Made by a program: the position numbers and the translations under genes | In this document: one piece after another, positions 35,749 to 43,969 of the stretch | Layout of the letters: every line of letters starts with the position of its first letter | Numbering within the stretch: the first letter of the stretch is position 1 | Notes under the pieces: generated by a model | Told to the model about the DNA's origin: nothing | The model's database searches: none | Seen by the model: only the letters and a program-made list of their open reading frames with translations | NCBI GenBank assembly: GCA_016871315.1 | Contig: VFZE01000019.1 | Coordinates: 41,760 to 105,759, forward strand | Direction: 5' to 3' | DNA from: Acidimicrobiia bacterium | GTDB taxonomy: Bacteria; Acidobacteriota; Terriglobia; Bryobacterales; Bryobacteraceae | Length of the DNA: 64,000 nt

Positions 35749-36648
35749 ATGACTTCACTGTTGCTCTGGGCAAGCTTCGTTCCGATTCTGGCGCTGGCGA
35801 GCCAGACTGGGGAGGACTCCGTTCGAGCCGGTATCGAACGGCAGCAACAAGGGGATCTGCAAGGGGCGGCTGCCATCTACCAGGAGGTTCTGGGCAGGAA
35901 TTCGCAATTCGTGAAGGCGCGGCACCTGCTCGCCATTTGTAAACTTCAGTTGGGTCAAACCGAGGAAGGCATTCGTGAATTGGAGATCGTCCGCAAGCAG
36001 GATCCCGCCAATCGCGATGCGCTCTACACCCTTCTTTCCACCTACGTGGCCGTAAGCCGCCTGGACGAAGCGCAACGACTCGTCGAGCGTGACTTGCGTG
36101 CCGATAGAAGCGCGGAAGCTTATTTCATGCGCGGATCGTACTTCATGGCTCGCGCGCAGTACAAGGAAGCGGTGACTCAGTTGGAAACCGCATTACGGCT
36201 GAAGCCCCGGTTGCCAGGACTCCGAAGCACGCTGGGAGTTACCCTTTGCTTCGCGAACCGTCTGGATGACGCGATCCCACAACTCGAAGCGGCGCTGCGC
36301 GAGAACGCGATGGACGGCAACGCCGCGGCGTTTCTCGGTTGGGTCTATAAAGAGCGCGACCGCGGCGTCGAGGCGGCGCCGCTGCTGGAGCGCACCGTGC
36401 AGACCCGGCCTGATGATGTGGGGGCTCTGTTTCTGCTGGCCCAGCTCCGGATGGCACGGGGCAATGCGCAGGAAGCCGTGGAGATGCTGGAGCGGGTCGT
36501 CGGCGCGCAGCCCGAGCACCGGGGAGCGCACGTCTTGCTGGCCCGGCTCTACGATCAACTGAAGTGGCCCGAAAAGGCCGCGCGAGAACGCGAAATCGTC
36601 GCGCGCCTGAATGCCGCGCTACAGGCCAGAGAGCCGGGTGCGCGCTGA
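35749..36648 (+). CDS. Exported TPR-repeat protein
   Basis: 299 residues: signal peptide (L-L-L-W-A-S-F-V-P-I-L-A-L-A-S-Q), then roughly seven tetratricopeptide units, for example G-D-L-Q-G-A-A-A-I-Y-Q-E-V-L-G-R-N, Y-K-E-A-V-T-Q-L-E-T-A-L-R-L-K-P and A-V-E-M-L-E-R-V-V-G-A-Q-P. A protein-protein scaffold in the periplasm. It completes the CRTAC1-TonB receptor-TPR trio often found together. The next gene starts directly after its stop. Confidence 0.85.
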   Translation: MTSLLLWASFVPILALASQTGEDSVRAGIERQQQGDLQGAAAIYQEVLGRNSQFVKARHLLAICKLQLGQTEEGIRELEIVRKQDPANRDALYTLLSTYVAVSRLDEAQRLVERDLRADRSAEAYFMRGSYFMARAQYKEAVTQLETALRLKPRLPGLRSTLGVTLCFANRLDDAIPQLEAALRENAMDGNAAAFLGWVYKERDRGVEAAPLLERTVQTRPDDVGALFLLAQLRMARGNAQEAVEMLERVVGAQPEHRGAHVLLARLYDQLKWPEKAAREREIVARLNAALQAREPGAR

Positions 36649-38292
36649 TTGAGATTTGCCGAACCCATGTTTCCGATACTCATCCTCCTTCTCACCTCCA
36701 CCACTTTCGTATCCCCTGCGGCGGCGGCCGTGGAAACCAATCGCATGGTGGAGATCAGCATCGAATCGGCTGCCAGCTCCCCAGACCCGTTCCGTGATGT
36801 AGATGTCGACGCTGTCTTCACCGACCCCACTGGGCTCCAGCGACGGGTCCCGGGCTTCTGGAGCGGTGGCCGCACTTGGCGCTTTCGCTATGCTTCCCCG
36901 GTTGCCGGCACGCATCGATATCGAACCGAGTGTAGTGACTCGACCAACCGCGGCCTGCATGGGGTCAGGGGTGAAGTTAGGGTTACGCCTTATTCCGGGC
37001 AGAACCCTTTGTACCGGCATGGATCGATCCGAGTTGCCGAGGACCAACGCCACTTTGCCCATACTGACGGTACACCGTTCTTCTGGCTCGGCGATACCTG
37101 GTGGATGGGACTCGCAAAGCGCCTGCGGTGGCCGGAGGACTTCCAGCAACTCGCCGCGGACCGGAAGGACAAGGGCTTCACGGTCATTCAGATCGTGGCC
37201 GGCCTGTATCCTGACATGCCTGCATTCGATGAACGCGGGCTCGGCGACGGTGGACTGCCCTGGGAGAAGTCCTACGCGCGTATCCGTCCCGAGTACTTCG
37301 ATGCGGCCGACCGGCGGATCCTGCACCTTGTCGACCAAGGGCTGGTTCCCTGCATCCTGGGCGCCTGGGGTTATCATCTCCCGTGGCTCGGCCAGGAGAA
37401 CATGAAGCGGCACTGGCGCTACATCATCGCCCGGTGGGGCGCGCTTCCAGTTGTCTGGGCGGCCGCCGGCGAACAGGCGATGCCATGGTATCTCTCCGGC
37501 AATAAGGAAGCGGAGACGGAGCAACTGCGCCGGGAGTGGACCTCGGTTATCCGATACATCCGCCAATCCGATCCGTTTCAACGCCTGTTGACCACGCATC
37601 CGCGGCGCAATGCCCGCGATGAAGTGATAGACCCGGAGCTGTTGGATTTCGAGATGCAGCAAACCGGGCACGGCCACTCAGCGGACAAACATGCCGCCAG
37701 CGCCTGGGAAGCCTGGCAGCGTGGCTCCAAGGTCCCCGTGATTTCCGGAGAGTCTCGCTACGAGGCGCTGGAGGTGAAGCCCAAACTGAACGCTCGCGAA
37801 GCGCGCGAGGCTTTCTGGGCGCACTTGCTGAATAGCGGTGTCTCCGGGCACACCTATGGCGCCAACGGCGTCTGGCAGGTGAACCTTCCGGATCAGCGCT
37901 TCGGTAAATCGCCGGGCGGCCACGACTGGGGCGGCACACCATGGCGGGAGGCTATGCAATTGCCGGGATCGACACAGCTATCCCACGCCAAACGATTTCT
38001 ACTGACGCTTCCCTGGTATGAATTCGAGGCGGACCCAGCCGCCGCGGAGGGCGCCATGTCAGCCGCGGTAACTCGAAATCGAAAGGTGCTGTTGGCGTTC
38101 ACCCTTCAGAAGGCGTTGCGGATCTCGACCCAGCGAATCATCGGGCAGTGGACGGCCCGCTGGTTCGATCCGGTGAGCGGAAAGACCCAGCCCGCCGAAG
38201 GGGTTTCCGCAGACGGCGCCCGCCTGTTCTCTCCGCCGGCCAAGAACGCCGCAGGCGAGGAGGATTGGGTGCTGCTGGTGGAGGGGCGATGA
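36649..38292 (+). CDS. Exported DUF5060/DUF4038 apiosidase-like glycoside hydrolase
   Basis: 547 residues from TTG 36649, chosen because it supplies a basic residue before the signal helix; ATG 36667 is the alternative. A ~75-residue DUF5060 Ig-like module (F-W-S-G-G-R-T-W-R-F-R-Y-A) precedes the DUF4038 (GH140-type, apiosidase-like) TIM barrel: F-F-W-L-G-D-T-W-W-M-G, D-K-G-F-T-V-I-Q-I-V-A, V-V-W-A-A-A-G-E-Q, M-Q-Q-T-G-H-G, V-I-S-G-E-S-R-Y-E, T-Y-G-A-N-G-V-W-Q. Relatives release apiose side chains from pectic rhamnogalacturonan-II. Substrate here is inferred from family and from the apionate genes nearby. Overlaps the next gene by 4 bp. Confidence 0.85.
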   Translation: MRFAEPMFPILILLLTSTTFVSPAAAAVETNRMVEISIESAASSPDPFRDVDVDAVFTDPTGLQRRVPGFWSGGRTWRFRYASPVAGTHRYRTECSDSTNRGLHGVRGEVRVTPYSGQNPLYRHGSIRVAEDQRHFAHTDGTPFFWLGDTWWMGLAKRLRWPEDFQQLAADRKDKGFTVIQIVAGLYPDMPAFDERGLGDGGLPWEKSYARIRPEYFDAADRRILHLVDQGLVPCILGAWGYHLPWLGQENMKRHWRYIIARWGALPVVWAAAGEQAMPWYLSGNKEAETEQLRREWTSVIRYIRQSDPFQRLLTTHPRRNARDEVIDPELLDFEMQQTGHGHSADKHAASAWEAWQRGSKVPVISGESRYEALEVKPKLNAREAREAFWAHLLNSGVSGHTYGANGVWQVNLPDQRFGKSPGGHDWGGTPWREAMQLPGSTQLSHAKRFLLTLPWYEFEADPAAAEGAMSAAVTRNRKVLLAFTLQKALRISTQRIIGQWTARWFDPVSGKTQPAEGVSADGARLFSPPAKNAAGEEDWVLLVEGR

Positions 38293-39563
38293 GCGTTACC
38301 GCGTCGACAATCCTGAGCGTGCTATTCGCCGCGGCGTGTTTTGCCGAAAACTGGCCGCGGTTTCGGGGCCCGAACGGACAGGGTGGTTCCGCCGAGCAAG
38401 ACGTGCCGCTGCATTGGAGCGCTACTGAGAATGTCTCATGGCGGGCTGAGGTTCCCGGCGTTGGGTGGTCGTCGCCCATCGTCTGGGGCAATCACGTATT
38501 CGTGACGACGGCCACCGAAGGCGGGGAAAGCGGCCGGGTGCTGGCCTTCGATCGCCGCAACGGGCGCCTGTTGTGGAATCGCGAAGCCGTGCGCCAGAGG
38601 CCGGGGCACAAGGAAAAACGCAACAGCTATGCCTCGCCGACTCCCGCCACCGATGGAAAGAACGTGTATGCCTGCTTCGGCGACGGAACGGTGGCCGCGC
38701 TGGACTTCTCCGGCCGAATCGTGTGGACAAATCGCGACTATCCCTTCTACGGCCAGCACGGAATCGCAACGTCACTCGCCCTCCACGACGGCGTGCTGAT
38801 CATGGCGCGCGACGGAAGCAGTCAGGGAGAGGATAAGAAACTCGGCTGGCAAATCCCGTGGGACGGTGGGTTCGTCTTGGCCCTGGAGGCCTCCACGGGC
38901 AAGCAACGCTGGAAGACGGGCCGCGGAGCGTCGCGAATCTCCCATGGCACGCCCGCGATCTGGAACGCCGCCACCGGCGGTTGGCAGGTGATCAGCGAGG
39001 CCGGCGATGTCCTTCAGGGATTTGACGGGAGAACCGGGGAGCGGCTCTGGACGAGCGAAGTCATCGGAGAAGGCAAGGTGCCTTCCGTGACGCTCGGCGA
39101 TGGCGTGGCATTCACCTCGGGCGGTTGGGGAGGCAAGGAGTCCATCAAGGCATTCCGCCTTGGCGCCGGCCGAGGCGATCGGAAGGGGTTGGACCTGGTC
39201 TGGGAGCAGCGCCGCGGCATGCCGAAGGTGCCGTCGCTGCTTTATCTGAAGCCCTTCCTGTTCGCGATCACCGATGCGGGCATTGCCACTTGTCTGGATG
39301 CAGCCACCGGGACTATCGTCTGGCAGCAACGGCTGGAGGGGACCTACTCCGCTTCGCCTGTTGCGGCCGAAGGACGCGTCTATTTTCTGTCCGATGACGG
39401 CGCCACCACGGTGATAGAGGCCGGTCGCGAATTCCGCGTTCTTGCGCGCAATGCGATCGGAGAGCCGGTGCAAGCCTCGCCGGCGATCTCCCAGAATCAG
39501 ATCTTTCTTCGCACGGACAAGCATTTGTTCGCGATCGGGGTGAAAGGGAACACCAGGAAATGA
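38289..39563 (+). CDS. Exported PQQ-like beta-propeller protein
   Basis: 424 residues from ATG 38289 (ATGA overlap with the apiosidase-like gene). Signal peptide, then W-P-R-F-R-G-P-N-G-Q-G and repeats such as V-L-A-F-D-R-R-N-G-R-L-L-W, V-L-A-L-E-A-S-T-G-K-Q-R-W, C-L-D-A-A-T-G-T-I-V-W, the tryptophan-docking motifs of PQQ propellers. No dehydrogenase cofactor residues can be confirmed; many such acidobacterial proteins lack PQQ. Followed by transporter debris. Confidence 0.85.
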   Translation: MSVTASTILSVLFAAACFAENWPRFRGPNGQGGSAEQDVPLHWSATENVSWRAEVPGVGWSSPIVWGNHVFVTTATEGGESGRVLAFDRRNGRLLWNREAVRQRPGHKEKRNSYASPTPATDGKNVYACFGDGTVAALDFSGRIVWTNRDYPFYGQHGIATSLALHDGVLIMARDGSSQGEDKKLGWQIPWDGGFVLALEASTGKQRWKTGRGASRISHGTPAIWNAATGGWQVISEAGDVLQGFDGRTGERLWTSEVIGEGKVPSVTLGDGVAFTSGGWGGKESIKAFRLGAGRGDRKGLDLVWEQRRGMPKVPSLLYLKPFLFAITDAGIATCLDAATGTIVWQQRLEGTYSASPVAAEGRVYFLSDDGATTVIEAGREFRVLARNAIGEPVQASPAISQNQIFLRTDKHLFAIGVKGNTRK

Positions 39564-39579
39564 AGACTACCGCGTTGAC

Positions 39580-39700
39580 CCGCGGAGCGGACGGATTCAA
39601 CTCGTCACTGACGAAATCTACAAGCCCAACGGCATCTGCTTCTCGCCGGACTATCGCAGGCTCTATGTCGGCGACACCGGCTCCACCCATATCCCGGAGG
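39580..39700 (+). pseudogene. SMP-30/gluconolactonase remnant
   Basis: One frame encodes I-Q-L-V-T-D-E-I-Y-K-P-N-G-I-C-F-S-P-D-Y followed by R-R-L-Y-V-G-D-T-G, the P-N-G signature of the six-bladed SMP-30/lactonase propeller. Both ends are missing. A lactone hydrolase fits the surrounding sugar-acid genes but this copy is dead. Confidence 0.75.
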
Positions 39701-40004
39701 CGCCTCGTACTCGGCTTGCTCACCCTGCTGGGGATGATCACCTTTCTCGATCGGATCTCATCAAAGGCAGGGCCTTCACGGAAGGAGAGATCGGTAAGGT
39801 AGGCTCCCTGCCATTCTTCATGGGCGCATGCGGAAACTGGCGGGTGGGTTCCTGAGCGATTACCTGGTGCGGCGCCACGGGCTTCGGAACGGGCGGCGGT
39901 GGGTCGGCGCGGGCAGCCTGGCCTGCTCGTCCCTGTTGATGCAGGACACGACGATCGCAAGCAGCCGACCGCCATGGACCGGAAGGGAGCGAAGATGGCG
40001 GTGA
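39695..40004 (+). pseudogene. MFS transporter remnant (hexuronate/sugar-acid porter-like)
   Basis: R-L-V-L-G-L-L-T-L-L-G-M-I-T-F-L-D-R-I in one frame and, after a frameshift and deletion, G-S-L-P-F-F-M-G-A and L-A-G-G-F-L-S-D-Y-L-V-R-R-H-G-L-R then G-R-R-W-V-G-A in others. These are TM1 and the TM8 loop of ACS-type MFS carriers. Contiguous with the lactonase remnant, so deletions fused two dead genes. Confidence 0.75.
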
Positions 40005-40062
40005 ATTGACATGTCCATGGCGAATTCATGGATTATACGGCGACTGGAGTGCGGTCAAAAAC

Positions 40063-40329
40063 TCAATCCTCGTAGTGCCAAAGGAACTCCTTACCCTCCA
40101 GGACGATGATCCCAAACGAAAGCCGCGCCAAATTATGCTCGAACTCGAAGCCCTTGTCGATGGTCAAGAAGACGTCGAACCGGCCCTGGATTTGTGGGAT
40201 CAGAATGTGGTCCCGTTGCCCGGCCCAACCCAGCTCTCTGACAGTTTCAACGACATCGCCAGGAAGTACCACGCGAAGACGAGATGCAAGCCTAGGATTA
40301 ATGCATTCGTCGATCAGGATTCGTCGCAT
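40063..40329 (-). CDS. DUF5615 PIN-like toxin
   Basis: 88 residues: M-R-R-I-L-I-D-E-C-I-N-P-R-L-A, then G-W-A-G-Q-R-D-H-I-L, D-V-F-L-T-I-D-K-G-F. The acidic residues D-E...D...T-I-D-K resemble the minimal PIN-fold nuclease centre of DUF5615/Mut7-C proteins. Paired with a DUF433 antitoxin; overlap of 16 bp with that gene. Confidence 0.85.
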   Translation of the reverse strand: MRRILIDECINPRLASRLRVVLPGDVVETVRELGWAGQRDHILIPQIQGRFDVFLTIDKGFEFEHNLARLSFGIIVLEGKEFLWHYED

Positions 40330-40550
40330 TCGGTTACCAGGTCCTGCACCAATTCAAGGTAGCGCTCGACCTGTTCCCGACTGACGGTGGGGCATCCCTC
40401 CAGGAACTGTTCTACCGTGTAACCGCTCTTGAGATCATCGAGGAGAAGGCGGACCGGGACGCGAGTCCCGCGAAAACACGGGGTTCCATGCATCAGGTCC
40501 GGATCCGTCGAGACGATCTCACTCATGCGGTGCTTCGTGTCTGCGTCCAT
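40314..40550 (-). CDS. DUF433 antitoxin
   Basis: 78 residues from ATG 40550 (GGAGGT upstream). M-S-E-I-V-S-T-D-P-D-L-M-H-G-T-P-C-F-R-G-T-R-V-P-V is the standard DUF433 block, with D-L-K-S-G-Y-T-V-E-Q-F-L. It forms a type II toxin-antitoxin pair with the DUF5615 protein. A longer reading frame upstream is unrelated. Confidence 0.88.
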   Translation of the reverse strand: MDADTKHRMSEIVSTDPDLMHGTPCFRGTRVPVRLLLDDLKSGYTVEQFLEGCPTVSREQVERYLELVQDLVTECDES

Positions 40551-40765
40551 TACACCTCCACGATACGATACGCTCCAAAGGGTCGCAAGGGCGACTTCAA
40601 TCAGAACCTCTTCCAGGAGCGGACGCGCTGGCAAATCCTCAGTTCGAAGCCGTCTCCTCGTCAGCATTCGCGTCCGTGACGCCTGTCAAGTGCTCCGAAT
40701 CGAAAGCGCAAAGGAGCATTTCTAGCCAACAGCGGCGTCATACTTGCTTGCCACCGGCGCTGATC

Positions 40766-41044
40766 TCAATCTGCGCCGCCCGAACGCTGCGGAAGCCCGA
40801 CCTGCACGACGCGGCCGCTCTTGCGGGCGGCCTCAACCATCACCCGGCCCTCCCGCACGGAGTTCGCGATTGGTTTTTCAACATAGATATCCTTGCCGGC
40901 GACACAGGCATCCACGAAGATCTTGGCGTGCCAGTGATCCGGGGTGGCGATCACCACGGCATCCACGTCCCTGCTGTCCAGCAACTTCCGGTAGTCGGTG
41001 TAGACAACGGCTCGCCCATTCGTCCGCGCCCGGGCTTTCCTCAT
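40766..41044 (-). pseudogene. Gfo/Idh/MocA-family oxidoreductase fragment
   Basis: 92 residues of the NAD-binding half: [50 protein letters not shown]. The nucleotide-binding start and the substrate domain are lost, so it is not functional. D-apiose 1-dehydrogenase belongs to this superfamily, but the fragment is too short to say it was that. Confidence 0.8.
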
Positions 41045-41151
41045 AACAACATCCCATCACGCCCTACCTGCTTTGGCCAGATGGTTTGCTCTGACGGACA
41101 CCGTTGAACGCGCTGAGCGCTGGGCGCGTTCCCCATTTCGATCCGGTAGGT

Positions 41152-43161
41152 CTATGAGTCGATACAGGCAATGGCGCAGGCGTCGAGCGTCAATTGAGCC
41201 GCTCCATTTCCCGGCCGTAACACGGCTGCGGCGCCCGCGAGTATTGCCCGGCGGGTTACAGGGGCGGACGCTCCACCAGGCGATCCACCGGGCGCGGCGG
41301 GGGCGGATCGCGGCGAGCGAAACGATTCCGGATCGGTCATCGCGGCCTCCGCATTCCCCGCGTGTAGCAGACGCACCTTGGCGTCCGCGCTCACGATCGT
41401 CGCCGGCAATTCCACCGTGCGCGGTTCATCCGAGAGGTTGGCCAGCAGGATTCGCTGCCTGCTTCCCGCGCGCAGAATCAGCGACTCCACTTCCAGCGGA
41501 TGACTCGATACCGAGGGTTGGACCAGCCCGTTACGCATTTCGCCGGCATCGGCCAGCAGATGCCAGATCGGAAACACCGATCCCGGGATCGATCGGAACA
41601 GTTGCGGCGACGGCGATCCGCCTTCGGTCTCCATCACGCCTTTCCAGCCCGCCGATTCGAAGTAAGTCACGCCGGCCGCGCCCGATTCGGCGAGATACTT
41701 CAAGCTCGCCAATGTCCATGCGGCGCCGAACAGCGACATCTGCCTGACGTCGACCCGGCCCGGCAGCGTCCCCGGCGCTGGGGGAGGCTCCGGGCCCGTG
41801 GCAACGGCGTTGAACTGCTGCCGGAAGGTCACCGGCGAAACAAAAATGGGCGTGGCGCCGAGAAACGACTTCGCGCTCAGAATCACATCGCGCTGTGCGG
41901 CGCAATTCTCGGCAAGCGATGCGTTGTCAAACGCGTGGACCTGCGGATTGATCGGAAACGCCACGCCGTCGAACGCTCCAACGGCGGGGCGGCCGCGATT
42001 GATCTCGGTGAAGTTCGCGCGTGTCGCTCCGATCACCGGCGCTCCACCAAGGATCGACTTGGCCATACGCCCGATTCCGGCGGTGGTGACGATCTCTTTC
42101 TCTTCGCAGACAACCCAGCGCTTGACATTCCACTTCCGCTCGCGAGCCAGAGCGGCGGCGCGGCGCAGTTGCTCTTCGCCGTGCGCGCCCAGCAGCAACA
42201 TCACTTCGAGCGGCAATCCCAGAGCGGCTACTTCCGGGGAGTCCCAGGTGCTCTCTTCGACGCGCAAATGCGACAGGCCGAGCGCGCGCAAACGTTCCAG
42301 TTGTTTGGCCGAGAGCTTCGCGTCCGCCGCCGACGCCGCGATGCCGATTTGCGGCAGTGGCGCCGGTTGCCCTGCCGGCTGCACCCTGATCGCCGGCTTC
42401 ATGGCCGGGCGGGACGCCACGCGCGGACGTGCGCCGATGAGACTGAGAATGATCTTCTGTTTGACGGATGTGCCTGCCGGGACATCCACGGGGAATGGAA
42501 GCGACAGGGGTGTGCCGTAGGTCTTGAAGTTGCCGTCGGTCCAGTTGCGGTGGTCTTCCATCTCGAAGGTTTCGCCTTCGAAACGGACCTCGAATTGGCA
42601 GCCGGGCGCCGCCTCATGGCGGATCGCTTTGATATCGAGAAACGGTTGATGCGGCGCGATCGAGGCCGGCACGGATCCCTTGGTCCAGCCCCCTTTCGCG
42701 GTTTCCACCTCACATGGCCGGCCAGCGAATCCAGCCAGCGGATGATGCACGCAGAAACCGATCCGGTTGCGCTTGAACGATGTCACGGCGACGCCGTCGA
42801 AACTGAACTCGATGCGACCGTCTGGAGCGCCGGTAATAAGTGCCTGCCAGCGAAAGTGGATGGGCCCGCTGACGTGGTCGGACTGATAGGAGACGCGGAA
42901 GCGGTCACGGCGCGAGTCGATCTTCAGATTCGACAGCGCCGCTGGCACGGTGCCCCAATTGTGGTCGCGCACGGCGGCATAAACACGCCGCAACAACTCC
43001 TTTTCGCCGAGCCGAACGTAGCGCAGATCGCCGTTCTGAAATACGAGTTGTAGCGGGCCGGCCCGTAGTTCGGTGCGCGGCGCCGGACCGCTTTCGGCGC
43101 CGAACAGAAGAACGTTCCTGGGGAGCATGGTAATCGCGCCAGTCCTACTCGGCTGGGACAC
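41152..43161 (-). CDS. apnL: D-apionate lactonase
   Basis: 669 residues (ATG 43128 gives 658). The first ~250 residues match the ApnL pattern as I know it: G-D-L-R-Y-V-R-L-G-E-K-E-L-L-R-R, V-R-D-H-N-W-G-T, I-A-P-H-Q-P-F-L-D-I-K-A-I-R-H-E-A, F-E-G-E-T-F-E-M-E-D, R-N-W-T-D-G-N-F-K-T-Y. It would hydrolyse D-apionolactone to D-apionate in the cytoplasm. A Pro/Ala-rich tail (S-P-R-S-A-P-A-A-P-G-G) followed by R-R-A-I-L-A-G-A-A-A-V is unusual. The 5' end overlaps the GntR gene by 17 bp, so regulator and lactonase are co-transcribed. Confidence 0.85.
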   Translation of the reverse strand: MSQPSRTGAITMLPRNVLLFGAESGPAPRTELRAGPLQLVFQNGDLRYVRLGEKELLRRVYAAVRDHNWGTVPAALSNLKIDSRRDRFRVSYQSDHVSGPIHFRWQALITGAPDGRIEFSFDGVAVTSFKRNRIGFCVHHPLAGFAGRPCEVETAKGGWTKGSVPASIAPHQPFLDIKAIRHEAAPGCQFEVRFEGETFEMEDHRNWTDGNFKTYGTPLSLPFPVDVPAGTSVKQKIILSLIGARPRVASRPAMKPAIRVQPAGQPAPLPQIGIAASAADAKLSAKQLERLRALGLSHLRVEESTWDSPEVAALGLPLEVMLLLGAHGEEQLRRAAALARERKWNVKRWVVCEEKEIVTTAGIGRMAKSILGGAPVIGATRANFTEINRGRPAVGAFDGVAFPINPQVHAFDNASLAENCAAQRDVILSAKSFLGATPIFVSPVTFRQQFNAVATGPEPPPAPGTLPGRVDVRQMSLFGAAWTLASLKYLAESGAAGVTYFESAGWKGVMETEGGSPSPQLFRSIPGSVFPIWHLLADAGEMRNGLVQPSVSSHPLEVESLILRAGSRQRILLANLSDEPRTVELPATIVSADAKVRLLHAGNAEAAMTDPESFRSPRSAPAAPGGSPGGASAPVTRRAILAGAAAVLRPGNGAAQLTLDACAIACIDS

Positions 43162-43879
43162 TACGGTGTTGCATCGCGTCTTCCAGGATCCTATACCGCT
43201 CGTTGGAACGCGTCAGGTGGTCGATCATGGCCTTCTCGGCCTCGGCCACGTCATGAGCGGCGATGGCCTTGACGAGCCGTTCGTGCTCGGAAATGGTGAT
43301 GAGTTCTCCACCGGGCATTCTGAGCAGTTCGCGGCGGAAATGAAACAACCAGTCGAGCATGGCCTCGCTCAGCATGGTGCAGACGCTGTTCCCGCTGATG
43401 GCTGCGATTGCATTGTGGAACGCCATATCGTTCTTTACAAACTCACTGGTGTCCGATGAGCGGCGCTGGCGATCGACGCAGCCTTCCAGACTTTGGATGT
43501 CATCCAGTGTCGCTTTACCCGCCGCAATCTTGACCATGCCAACCTCAAAAAGAAGGCGCGCCTCTTTAAGATGCGCCAGTGTTGAGGGCGAGGTCTGTAG
43601 AAGATGGACCATGGTTTGACCGATACGGTCAATCATGCTGTGGGTGTCGGGGACTGCGACCCGGGCCCGCTCACCATGGGTGATCTCGATCAAACCGGCA
43701 GTGTGGAGCGACTGCAAGGCTTCTCGGACAGCCGGACGTCCTACGCCATAGTTTTCCATCAGTGCTCGCTCGGACGGCAAGCGATCACCGGGACGGAGCT
43801 CTCCGCTGCGAATCTGCGCCACGAGACGGTCCCGCACCTCATCGGCGAGCTTTCGGCGAATAATGGGCTGGGTACTCAT
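43145..43879 (-). CDS. GntR-family (FadR-type, FCD domain) transcriptional regulator
   Basis: 244 residues. Winged helix at residues ~10-75: V-A-Q-I-R-S-G-E-L-R-P-G-D-R-L-P-S-E-R-A-L, G-V-G-R-P-A-V-R-E-A-L-Q-S-L. FCD ligand domain follows with N-D-M-A-F-H-N-A-I (metal-binding Asp and His), S-E-H-E-R-L-V-K-A-I and M-I-D-H-L. FCD regulators commonly sense sugar acids. It is divergent from the RuBisCO-like gene, with a dyad between them, and overlaps apnL, so it probably represses apionate genes and is relieved by an intermediate. Confidence 0.88.
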   Translation of the reverse strand: MSTQPIIRRKLADEVRDRLVAQIRSGELRPGDRLPSERALMENYGVGRPAVREALQSLHTAGLIEITHGERARVAVPDTHSMIDRIGQTMVHLLQTSPSTLAHLKEARLLFEVGMVKIAAGKATLDDIQSLEGCVDRQRRSSDTSEFVKNDMAFHNAIAAISGNSVCTMLSEAMLDWLFHFRRELLRMPGGELITISEHERLVKAIAAHDVAEAEKAMIDHLTRSNERYRILEDAMQHRSVPAE

Positions 43880-43935
43880 GACCTTAATCTTACTAGAATA
43901 GAATCGCTCGGGGTGTTGAAGTCAGCATATCACTT

Positions 43936-43967
43936 TTCACAGCGCAAAATGGTATCGTGATAATACC
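43936..43967 (+). promoter_or_regulatory. oiaC promoter with overlapping GntR-type operator; likely leaderless transcript
   Basis: -35 TTCACA (43936-43941), 17-base spacer, -10 GATAAT (43959-43964). GGTATCGTGATAATACC (43951-43967) is a dyad (half-sites GGTATCGT and GGTATTAT) covering the -10 box. The ATG at 43970 lies five bases past the -10, and there is no ribosome-binding site, so translation is probably leaderless. The regulator gene is divergent. Confidence 0.65.
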
Positions 43968-43969
43968 TC

